64,000 nt of DNA. Origin: Solen grandis (taxonomy: Eukaryota > Mollusca > Bivalvia > Adapedonta > Solenidae). The position numbers and the translations under genes are program-made. The stretch covers positions 61,630,814 to 61,694,813 of the forward strand of contig CM037783.1 of NCBI GenBank assembly GCA_021229015.1. Direction: 5' to 3'. Below the pieces are notes generated by a model. It was given only the letters and a program-made list of their open reading frames with translations, was not told the origin of the DNA and did no database searches. This document shows, piece by piece, positions 11,029 through 22,239 of this stretch (the first letter of the stretch is position 1; each line of letters begins with the position of its first letter).

Positions 11029-13479
11029 TATCTTCCTTCGTCACGGTCGGAAAATTCCGAAAAAATCCGGTCAATTCTGGTCAACCCCGGTATATTGAAA
11101 ATTACACAGAATATCAATTACGACAACATGCACTGATTTTCAACCGACTAAAATAAAATTCACAATGATTTTTAAAATGCATTTTTAGGTGAGTCTTATG
11201 TATAGAACATTGTTAAATATCAATCAATTATTTGACATCAACACTAGAAGAATACAGGAGTTTTCGAGGGAAGATCTTCCGTTCGGCAAGATTGAATTTT
11301 ATTCCAATTATTTTTTCTTTAATCATAAACACCATTTATATCTCTAAACATTTTCTCAACATTTTTAAGTGTACATTTAAAGATTATGTTATAAATTTAT
11401 GATATGAATTTTAACATATTTTTTTCTTGTCCTGTTTTACATAACATGTAATTGTTATAAAGAATTGAATAATGTATACTAAATATGGAATAAAAACATA
11501 AAAGTTATATTAATAAATGTTTGTATCAGTCTTTCTTCTTTATTATGTTGGTTTTTCAGTTTCGATAGAAAGAACCAGGATATTTAATGCTGTACGATTT
11601 TTACCAGTGAGTACTAAATAAATCTTTCACCCTAGGTCAATATCTTTTTTCCTGTTATTTTTTTTATTTTGGGCTCTCTTAACGAAATAAATTCTTAATT
11701 AGAATTGCACATTTTATTTCGTACATGCAAACACGATTCAAGATTAGCGAAGTATTCATCTTAGAAACAAAAGTTCATTTGATTGATAAAGACAAAAATC
11801 TATGGACCTCAAAAGCTAATCAGGATTGCTTTCCTTGAATCTAAAATTAGCAAATAATACAGTCAAGTAAAATAATAACATTCCATTACATGTGCCATAA
11901 TTCAACGGATCCGACTTGAATCTCATCTGTGACAAGACTCGTTCATATCCTCCCTAGATGCTAAGCACTGGTCCAACCCAGAACCGTAGAGATGACTGGT
12001 ATAGGACAATGTCAGTCATAGTTATGTTCATCGGTCTGTCATAGGCTAATACATTGCCCTTTGGAACTATACATCGTCGTCATCGCCTTAAAGAGTATAA
12101 ACTCTGAGTGTCCAATGTAGGGCAAAACAAAACAAGATTATTTCTTCGTTTATGAATTACGCATTATTGTTGAACTTGATCATATTATTATGGTTTAAAA
12201 AAGTGAATGTTAAACAGTATAAATAGCGTGAATTTCTCAAAAGATCACAAGACGCTATATAGGAACAATGGCAACACACGACTATCACTGCGCTGACCTA
12301 CATCGAACTAAGGTTTGATTTAAGTTTATCATTTTATTTTACACATAATTATGTCTTTTTATATATTTTCTTTCTTCCTTTTTTTTTCTTAAGATTCATT
12401 GTTGGTCTTATTATTTAAAACGGTGTGCTGAGGTATGTAGAGCGTACATCTCTTTTTCATAGTTAAAATAAAATTGACACGAAACTTGGAAAGTCATGAA
12501 TGGTTGATGTGTTTTGTTTGTGTGTGTGTGTTTTCCAGTCAAAGATACTTCCGTTATCCCGTTTGTGTTAAAAGTGTTTAAAATGAAATAATTCCTTTCT
12601 GTCATTATAAGTACAAACTGTGCATTGACTTCTTCTTTAATTCTGGCTTTACCATGATGACGTGTTTTTTTTTCTAGGTTTAACATATGAGAGGATGCAC
12701 GCCAAAGGCTGCAATTTTCGTATATAACTATTATATAACTATTATATTATCAATATAACTATTCTATATTCAAAATACTTACTGGCTTATTTCGGTTTAC
12801 GTGCCCGTCGTGTGAAGCATCACGTGTTTTCTTGTAATCATTTAAGCTATTTATAATCAGCATCAATATACGGTAGGTACATTTGTATCATTCCGAGTAA
12901 TGACGTCATTTTAACACCAGGTGCATTAATTTAGATTATTTTTGTGAGTGTTTGGCAACATTCCATTTACACAATTGTATTTGATTGAATAAACATAGTG
13001 GTACAAAACACATCGCAGAGCCGACATATCAAATTTTAACCGTCATTGTTCCGCCGCAGTCATTATTATTTTGAGAACTGACACAAATCTTATTTTACAG
13101 GCCAATAACGACTTACGGTTTGAATACTTCAGTTTAATAAGCTGTACGTGTAATATTAGACATAAGTAACCAGTTATAATCACTGTTGGATCACTTCAAA
13201 ATCATTCTTTTATAAACATTTAATGCATCATATTTCACCTTCAGTAGCACTGACCGACTTACCTATTAAAGCTATCAAGAACACAAAATAAAATATACTT
13301 GATGTTGAGTATACTTGATACTCAAATTAAAGAGCAACACATAGCCGACAGAACAGAAAGACATATTGTAAAGCACTATGGCCCCGTCTCAGCAGGTAAG
13401 ATGTCAAAATATTGATGTCAACTGAAAGCCATTAATGAGTGGTGTAAGTATGTCAAATATATAGACTTTATACCATATA
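11029..13479. other. AT-rich intergenic sequence
   Basis: No open frame or repeat here that I can support as a feature. Confidence 0.4.
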
Positions 13480-14400
13480 GTAATGGAGTAAAGTTCAAAA
13501 CAAAAAAAAATCATAAAAAAGTAAAGGGAGCTAATTTAAAAAAAAAATAAATAGAACCCAACAGAGTTCTGTTTCAAAATGATTACATTTCTTCTACTCT
13601 ATTTATATTTTAAGTTTTAAATCAAAACCGCAAATAGTTCAGGAGTTATGTTCTTGCCAAAAAAAAAAATGATATATAAAATAAAGGGAGATAATAAGAA
13701 AAATCAGAAAAGCCAGAGTTATGGTTCTTAGTTACTGCAGCGCTCCTACTTGGTATCATATTATGTTTCAAGTTTTAAGTCCTTGCGGTCTTTTGTTTAT
13801 GAGTTTTGTTTCCAAAAGAATAATAAAAAAGGGAGATCATAAAAAAACAGACTTGGTAGAGTTATGTTTTCAGTCACTGCAATATACCTTGTTGTCAACT
13901 ATTTGTATATGAAGTTTAAAGTCATTACCTTATATAGTTTTCAGGTATAAATTATAGTAACTAAGTTATTCTATGGTCAAAAATTCATTGTAAAATTAAA
14001 TAAAGGGAACTAATTAAAAAACTGGTCCATGTAGAGTTATGGTTCTTAGTTACTGCACTTTCCAATCTTACCATCTATTTATATTTTGAGTTTCAAGTCA
14101 ATACCTTGACAATGTTTAGTTTATGAGTTATGCTCCCATCAAAAATTAAAAAAAAAAGAAAAAAAAAGGACAGATAATTCAAAAACTGGGCCAGGTATAG
14201 TTATGGGTCTTAGTCACTACTCTTTTTCTAGTCGTATTCTTTTCATATATGACGCTTCAGGTCAATACCTTTTATAATTTCCAGTTATGGCCAATGTTGA
14301 TGTTGCTGACAAAACAACAAACCAACGAACAAACAAACAGGGCAAAAACAATATGCCCCCGATCACAGATCTCCGGGGCATAAAAAAACTAAAACCATAA
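13480..14400 (+). repeat. Degenerate tandem repeat, about five units of 150-190 bases
   Basis: Successive units share gagttatggttcttagttac, a block resembling ttatattttgagtttcaagt, and an aaagggagataatt tract. Units begin near 13,560, 13,720, 13,855, 14,030 and 14,195. The last unit is followed by an end ATCACAGATCTCCGGGGCAT. Units are diverged, so the array is old. It is probably the body of a mollusc-type non-autonomous element. Confidence 0.65.
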
Positions 14401-14870
14401 GGAGCAAACCGGGTTGAAGACCATGCCCTCCGTAATCTAGATGGAAGACTTCCTAATAGGAAATTCAAATTAACAAGACTGAAATATGTCGAATATTTCG
14501 ATGTTTGACCCTCATGACCCGCATTCCCAACGGATTTGACTGTATTCTGGGATATATATTGTCAAATACCGGCCAAATATCATCCTGACTGATGCATTTT
14601 AATGCATGGTCCAGAGGTCACATATATAACTGCGCATCTGAAGTTTGTGCATGTTAACCCCCGTTAAAAACAAGGTTATTTCCATCGCCTTTCCTTGCGC
14701 TACGTACAGGAACTGACGAGAGGGACATGTTGTAAGATTGTTTGTTCGTTGGGTTTAACACCTTAGTTATTTAGAGATTACATGTATATCTGCTTCAGAC
14801 AAAGTAGATAGATATAGTACTGTTATGTCCTATACATGTGGCATGGTGCCACATCAATGTTTATTTCACT

Positions 14871-14964
14871 TTTGAACACCAAAGCAGCAATTTCCACGCT
14901 TGTCTTTGAAGCGATATTGAGCGAAAAACAGCACCTGATGGTAGGGAATTCCTAGAATTTACAG
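14871..14964 (+). pseudogene. Truncated remnant of candidate exon 0 of gene copy 1
   Basis: Homologous to 45,590-45,699. The donor (aattcctagaatttacag then GTATAG) is kept in phase 1. However, the frame carries a TGA at 14,907-14,909, where copy 2 has TGG (CLWGDIE). The 5' part is also missing, because duplication identity starts inside it. If this exon is coding in the family, copy 1 can only start at the ATG in the next exon. Confidence 0.5.
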
Positions 14965-15255
14965 GTATAGGTAGAAGACCATAAACTGAATTGTTTTAGT
15001 TTTGACCACCATAATCAATATTTATATGGTGGTAACGCTATGTTTAAATGAACATTTAATGGGAAATTAAACGTATTTTAATGACATATTCTTGCAGTAG
15101 TGTCCATTGACGAAAGCTGCGGAAAATATTTTTGTACATTCGTTATTTGATCATTCCATATTCAAACTAAAAATGAAACATATATTTACCTTTCATTTTT
15201 AAAGCTGTTGTACCGCTTGAACAGGAAAATTGACAACTGAATTAGGTCCTCAGAG

Positions 15256-18200
15256 ATGTCGGAATCATATTCGTATGCACTTCCCGCAAGTTGCTATCCA
15301 CGATACAAGTACTTCAGAGAACATCTACAGAGAGTTTTCCTACTCATTCAAAATATATATGGTATGTAGAATAAAATGTTTTCTGGTCTTTGTGCATCAG
15401 TGTGTCTTTTTTTGTATAATGGTTTTATTCTGAGTACAGAGCGTGTGGCCGCAAATTTCATTCCGCCATTGTTACTCCCTAGTTGCATAAAATCTAACTC
15501 AAATTTTGCAATTCATTAAAACTCGGGGGCATGTGTAACAGATGGTGAAATGAATCAATGACTTGACCGGTAACTCGAATCCAGGGTTTCAAGAATACCG
15601 TTCCTTCACTCTACCAAGCAACGTGTGTTCTTGCCCATAAATTTAACCTATATCCGGCTTCACATTTCAAAATCATAAATATAAGTTGAAGCATGCATAC
15701 ATGTGTGTATGTATGTATGTATGTATGTATGTATTCTTAAAAAATAAATGTCATCAAAGTACATGTTTCCTATATAGAGTCCTATAAGCGCATAATATCG
15801 TGTTAAAACATGTAATAGAAGTTCAAACCTACAAAGGCTTAATATTTGTGTGTGAATAATATATTCTTATTTTTCTATTCAATACAGTCACTGCCATACA
15901 ATTTTCTGGACATTATGATGAGTACTTTATCGATTTTGAACGCATATGCCACAAGTTTGGAAACATCGTGAATGTTGAGATCCTACACGAAAAAGAAAAT
16001 CTCCCAATTCTAGAAAGGCGCTTAATGAAGTCGAAACCAGTTAAAAACGAAATGCCATTAGTTAAAAGAGCTAAAAAGGTCGAACATGTTACGGAAACAA
16101 GACAAAGAAGCAAAGATCGTGAAAATCAAATATTAACAGTCAAAGTCTGTCCTAAAGAAGTTCAGACAGTTGAGACCAGAGAAGCCAAACGCATCAAGAT
16201 TGACGACCCACCCATCATCCGTGTATATGTACGTACTATTTATATATGTCGGAAGTATGACTCAAAAGAAGAATTGATATCATTTGTAATATAATTACTT
16301 TGTTTACATATGTTGTTGTTTTGAAAATACTTTTACAGATAGCGTATTTACATGTATAATACATGTAATAAATAAAGCATATCGTCATTTTTGTTTTATA
16401 ATTTAGCACAGGAAGATCATAGTTTGGTATTCCGTTAGAAGACCAAACCATGTCCAGTTATACACTGACGATGGAATGAAACAAGAAAAAAACCTAGGCG
16501 AAGTCATTCAATACCTTCTGGAAAAAAATGTTGTTGAAGTCTTCGAAGAAATTATCCGCTATAGTAAATGTATAATGGAACAAATCGAATCAGAATATAT
16601 CTCGAAAGGACTTGAGGGTAATTCTGGGAACAACTTTCGTTGTTTTAATTTTATAATGTATTATCATAACAAATGAAATAGATTACCGTAGCAAAACTAA
16701 ATATTATATTAATTACAACCATTCAAATCATTAGGCAAGATCATTAACCTCACTTTAACTACCAAACGCTTAATATCTATTAAAATTGAATTGTATTTAA
16801 TTTTATTCATATATACCTCGAGAAAATATTAACTTATGCAGGTTTCCAAATATTCAAATACAATTAGAATTAAAAACAATTTATCATTTCCGAAAAGCTT
16901 TTATTATGTTTTGTATTCTACGCTTAGAAAAAATATGCCAAATTTTTTATCGAACATGGTGTGTAACTCTATATATACGTTTTCGATATACGTTGTTCAG
17001 ACATTCATAAATCAAAGATGAAGATGATTCAAACCGTTGAGCGACTGCAGTTCCAAGTCTACGGTATTCTACGGCAATCGGAAGTTCATTGTACCGAAAT
17101 AATTCCAAGCATTCCAGACATCAAACCAGAGATGAAAAAAGAAATTCTTAAGTTAGTAGATATCTAATATATATAGCATATGGCAATTTCTGATCATTTC
17201 TTTTATCTAAACAATTTCATTTTGAAAAAAGAGGAATTATAATTGGATAATCACATTTTATCTATTTAATCACATTTTATCTATCTATTTAATTTAACAT
17301 TACGTTATAGCCTAAATAAATATTCTTTATTTATGTAGGAATAAAATCAATTACCTAAACTACACATATTACTTAGCATCTTTGTGAGAATATATTATAC
17401 ATATATGTGTTGCATTACAATATGAAAAACATAAGATATTCAGTGAACATAATTTGTTTCATGTTTTAATCTGTCAATAACGATAATAAAACTACACGTG
17501 AACACATTTAAGCACACATTTATTAAATATAATAATTGGAATATATACATAACAATAATCCTAGTACGGAAAAACATATGCACACTTCAGCTTCAGTTTT
17601 CATTTAGAGAAGGAATGTTCAATGGACGATACAATTACAATAACAAAATGTATTCAGAACTAGAAAAAATAGATTTATTGCATTTGAAATACAGATATAC
17701 TCCTATTCAATATAATATAATGATAGATTTATGTACTTCTAAACAATAGCTAATACTAAAAATAAAAGTTATTAATAAAAGGTTATAACTGTTACACTAT
17801 ATTAACAAAAATGCATTTTTTCTCATTACATTATGACAATGATGAATTAAAATTCATTTAAATATATTTACATTTCAGATTATCTGGTGTGAAGGGGTGT
17901 GGTACAGTCCTTGGAGTATTAACGGTCTATTTCGTTGGAAAATGTGAAAAAAAGAAAGCTGTAGAGGATATTTTACAGAAATACGAATACAAACTCAGCT
18001 GTAGAATAGAAACTAACACAAGGTTTTCTCATCATACCAATCCAGCATATGCCAGTGGAAGTGCCATACAAGCAAGGGGAAATCCCCCCAGACAGGAGGA
18101 GGAAAAGCTTGGAACTCTTGGGTGTTATGTTAAACTTATGCCGCAAGGTGAAACAGAACAAGCTCTAGAAGAAAGAAGCAAACATTTCATAACATGTGGA

Positions 18201-19411
18201 CATTGTGTAAATACCATTGATGAGTTGATAGATATTAAGACGCCACTTGGAATCTTTTTGAGTTTTGGGAAAACAAAATATATTCTCAATGAGAATATGG
18301 CAGACCTGGCAATCGTCAAAGTTGAACAAAATCGTGTTAGACGCTGCGATAGTTCTATATTCCGATCATGTGGTTCCTTGTCAGCAAAGGTTTGGTCTTT
18401 CTTTGACGGAAATGTACCATGTGGACTTCCTGTCTACAAAGTTGGTCCTAAATCAGATATCACTCACGGTATGGTAGCATCCGGAAGTGATCTCAGTATT
18501 GTGATGCAAGAGCAGCAGCCTGTAACAAATGAAAATGTTTTGCTTGTCGTCCCAGAGGACAGACCAAGTAAGTGTTTGGAATACCAGTAGTAATTGGAAG
18601 TTCATGGGTAGATACGTCTGATTTATTCTGGATGTATATAGTTGTAGAATAAAGCATTATACTATTTAACTAATAAAATTATAAAATTGACTTGTTATAT
18701 GCATTGGACAAATCAGTTCTGTGTCTATCCGTAAACATGCATGTTGAGGGCTAAGCAAGAGAAGTAGTATGTAAGACGTATGCCCACCTATAAGGTGTAA
18801 ACCTTTCTTCACTCAATTAATACTTCGAATTAAAATATCTAAAAGTTAAAGGGTTAACGGGATGAAATAATCCTAGTTTAAGTTGTTATCTATAAAAATA
18901 TTTAAGCTGTCAATGAACAGTGTTTTTTATAGAAACCTTTTTTATCTCCGAGAATTTTTCACTGAAAATTTTAAATATCTGCTTCAGATCAGGACATTTT
19001 CTTCAGCTTCCCAGAAGAGAGTGGTTCTGTTATTTGCACGGATGACGTTAATAATGCTGAACGTGTGAAGGTCGTTGCGCTTCTCGCTGGACCCGTGCAA
19101 ACAAGTCTTGATAGTGATCAAGAAAATCAATTTGGAAATTTTAAAGCAAGCTATTCATATCATATGCAGCGAAGCTTGACGTATTTGGAAATAGATCACC
19201 ATTTGAACTGTCAACCGGGTAAGAGGATTTTAAAAACGTGCCTTATTCAATTATCATATATTTTTATTGAGTCTTATAATACATATTGAAACATTATTAC
19301 TATATGCATTTATGCATGTATAATATAACTGATACATTCTTTATACATTTCATTTCAGACTGTGAAGACGAAGAGGAGGTGCAGGATGTTTATGAGCATG
19401 TGTTCGAATAA
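15256..19411 (+). CDS. Unnamed protein with C-terminal chymotrypsin-fold peptidase domain, copy 1 (593 aa, seven exons)
   Basis: Exons: 15256-15361, 15888-16228, 16407-16617, 17001-17151, 17879-18567, 18988-19218 and 19359-19411. All junctions are GT-AG and the phases agree (1,0,1,2,1,1), summing to 594 codons with stop. The N-terminal part (1-270) has a basic stretch rich in K, R and E (about 75-140) and matches no family I know. The C-terminal part (about 350-577) looks like a PA-clan serine peptidase: GTLGCYVKL, then HFITCGHC (His 378), ADLAIVKV (Asp 412), and ESGSVIC (Ser 511). The last 17 residues are acidic. There is no signal peptide or membrane segment, so an intracellular protein is likely. 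The residues before the serine read PEES, whereas copy 2 reads QGES. The glycine that forms the oxyanion hole is therefore replaced by glutamate, and activity is doubtful. The start was chosen at the ATG opening exon 1; an upstream exon may exist in the family. Confidence 0.82.
15561..15625 (-). mobile_element. tRNA-like SINE head in intron 1 of copy 1
   Basis: On the minus strand a B-box-like motif (GGATTCGAGTTACC) is present, but the A-box end is damaged. Compared with the same insertion in copy 2, about 16 bases around the A box (aacagagctacc) are missing. Confidence 0.55.
15703..15733 (+). repeat. (GTAT)n microsatellite
   Basis: About eight units of gtat in intron 1. The matching tract in copy 2 (46,437-46,457) is shorter. 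Confidence 0.9.
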
Positions 19412-19587
19412 TTGCAACTTAAGTTTATTTCAATAGAACCATTTCCCCGATATAACTGTCATGCTGTTCGACATGCTTTTTTACCTGATGAAGTGGCTAC
19501 GCATGCAACCCGATTAGAAAATACATGTATATGACAAAGGGTGTCTTGAAACTATAGGTCATTTGAGAAAAAAAAAACGTAAGGATT

Positions 19588-19800
19588 ATGAATCCCTTGC
19601 TTGGCGCTCAGCATATAAAGGTCGTTGAAGGCTTAGTTGACTCGGTGTCAGGATATTGTGACTGGGTGTGGTATCATGCTATATGTCTACGGCGTGATAC
19701 TGCAGTGTGGCAGCACTTTGTCTCAAGTAGACATCGTCTCCAAATGACTGCAATACTGTCGGTGGGACGTTAAAGACAACAAACAAACAAACAAATAAAC
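19588..19800 (+). mobile_element. SINE family B, 3' part
   Basis: Contains gtctacggcgtgatactgca, a block resembling tgactgcaatactgtcggtg, and the tail gggacgttaaagacaacaaa followed by (CAAA)n. The same element occurs at 50,340-50,530, and on the minus strand at 37,022-37,320 and 38,205-38,465. It lies just downstream of gene copy 1 and came along with the duplication. Confidence 0.8.
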
Positions 19801-21589
19801 GAAATATGAATTTTGCTAAAGAAATCCATGACTAAGTAAATAAAGTGAAGGTATATTACGGTCGTAGTTACATGAGTCGTTTACCTAGTTTATGGGGTTC
19901 GATACCACAGCTGTCATCCACGTAACCACTCGACTGCGGCAATCACCATGTCGTTCATCTTGGTAACATTGCTTGGAGGAATTCATTTAATATTTTAATT
20001 AGGTTACCGTCAGGTTTAGTTGTTGGTAATCAAAACTGCATATAAGGACAGAACTTTGTATGTTTTGCCGAAAGAAATGTATCTATCTAACCACTATGAG
20101 GGAAACAAATTTTATGCTTTTTGATGGATAACCTAGAAATAACAGTATGCTATTTACTGATCAGAGTCTCAAATGTGCTGGGTTTTATGAAGGAAATGAC
20201 GTCATAAATAACGTCATGCAAGCGAGGTAATCCCGCCAACTTTGCGTCTTTTATGAAGAAAACAGCTTATTTCTGGCCTTTAAAGCATTAAATAAAAAGA
20301 CAATTTTCCTATAAATACTATTTACAGCTTCATCACCATTGTACCTATAACAGTATTTTACATAGTATTTTTACATACATATTTTTCTTGTATCATGTAG
20401 ATCATATACTTTTGAGTCACATTTTAGTTTTAAAAATGTGTGCTTAATATCTAAAATTCAAACGTCACCACGGAATACGACAAATAAATATGTTCATTAA
20501 ATTAATATGATCGTCGTTTCATTCTTAAAATTATAACAAGTGTGTCTCTTTCCTAATGTTTATTTCCAAATGATCCTGATTTGAAAATGGGTTCAGCATA
20601 GTTTTGGAAAAGATTATGTATGTCCGTCTCTGTTTGTGATTAAATAGTCATAGTAAGTACTAGTATATATTATATAGCACGTATGATCTCGTTATTGATT
20701 TTAGTTTACAAAGAATTGATTATTTGATATTTATAATTGTGTGATGATCTCCTTTTGTCATGTTTGTTATTAGAAACAGGCACTTCTTTTTAACAAATAT
20801 TAAGCTTGAGTGCTGATATTTGAGTGACATGTATATATTTCGCTTTCAAATAACACGTAATTAATCGGGACGGTTGAAATAAGAGTGTGAATTGGGACAT
20901 GATTATACGTTGACTGATCATTACGTTTTTATTATTTACAAGGAAGAATATTCTTATTATTTCTTTACTTAAATGCACTTCTGAATGACTGAATGACTCT
21001 CGTTAATATGTATGGCATATTTCCTTGATGCCTACCTGAAGGTACTGTCCTTGTTTGTATGTAAGTAAGTGTTAAAATCAATGGTATTATTTGTTAAACG
21101 TAGTTTTTTTTACTGTTTTGCATAGTATATATTTGTAAGCCATGGCGAAAAAGAACTCACAAGATGCTCCCTTTTATCATGCACATCTATAACAAATCCA
21201 AAAATAATACCTGCAAAAATAATTAACAAACAAATAAACAATATGATTATGAAAATACCGGTACATGTATATGTAAAGTATGAACTATCTTTTTATTCTT
21301 TATCCAATTTGTCCTGAAATGTTCAGCGGTTGTAATATGTAGATCTTAGATATATATAAAATGTATGCTACTAATATATCAATCAATACTCAATTATATC
21401 CATTCATATAACACTTTCATGACCATGACGTTGTTTTTATGGTAACGTCATAAATTTTATGACGTCAGATATAACTAATATTAGCATAGCGGTTCAAGAT
21501 CTTGCAAAATATTATCAACGAGTCTTATCAACTGTAAAACCGGTTATTCTATACATCTGTATGTGAGAGCATTTATAACCTTTGTTTAT
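19801..21589. other. Downstream flank of gene copy 1
   Basis: No gene seen. It is conserved with the flank of copy 2 because of the duplication. Confidence 0.5.
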
Positions 21590-21635
21590 GAAAATTCTGC
21601 CCTAAAATACAGTGTCATTATATTTTTAGACGGTA

Positions 21636-22000
21636 TAGTGAGTGTCAAAAATAACCCAAAGTCTGGTAGACCTTGCACGTCTAAGACCGAAAGAAAATGT
21701 GTCTGTTATTGAGTAATACGTGAAAAATGATAGTCGTATTACTATTTGCATTTGGTATTTCCTACGGATGTGTCCAGAAAATTTTGACAAAACTTTATAA
21801 AGAATGACACGTGTTTGTGCGAGATAAATTCCTTGCATTCACACAGAAGACAAAACGGGATGAGAGTGCAAATATGCCGCAAAATTCTGTGTCGTTTAAC
21901 TTTAGACAGTTCTACATTTTATGAGAGAATTGTTACTTGTGATGAAACATGGGTGCATGATTTTGTTTAGATATAATGGAAAAACCCCGCTGTAAGGTTA
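21636..22000 (+). pseudogene. Mariner-like transposase fossil
   Basis: Readable in several frames: PKSGRPCTS, then VKNDSRITIC, FGISYGCVQKIL, and ERIVTCDETWVHDF. These follow the order of a mariner transposase, from the helix-turn-helix region to the first catalytic aspartate in (T)GDETW. Stops and frameshifts interrupt it and the C-terminal half is not seen. It starts within about 50 bases of the last base that can be aligned between the two duplication copies. Confidence 0.75.
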
Positions 22001-22239
22001 GCGTTAAATATTCGCAATCGTTTTCTGTTAAATATATGTACAAATGTTAGCTTTTTATATTATGGATGAAACGCAAGAGAGTTTAAGACAATAGATTTAA
22101 TGTTAATCAGATTTTTAAATGAATGCAATCTGTGTGCTCTTAATACTATCCTACGAAGTATGCTATACATTCATGCTTGAATATATATGTATACCAATTG
22201 AAATTGTTCATTGCATTTCGCACTGTGAAGTAGCCGATA

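Larger units (their letters stand above)
14871..21589 (+). repeat. Segmental duplication, copy 1
   Basis: This block is near-identical to 45,605-52,807 in the same orientation, including introns, intronic repeats and more than 2 kb of downstream flank. The left edge is sharp: identity begins at gaacaccaaagcagcaa, inside a candidate upstream exon. The right edge cannot be fixed because copy 2 runs into an assembly gap at the matching point (acctttgtttat). Copy 1 lacks two segments present in copy 2 (see 50,785-51,180 and 51,432-51,548). Confidence 0.92.

Noticed and set aside
15230..15433. Longer open frame through exon 1 and beyond (TELGPQRCRNHIRMHF...)
   Set aside because: It is the wrong frame. 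Only the frame beginning MSESYSY joins exon 2 without a stop and matches the divergent paralogue.
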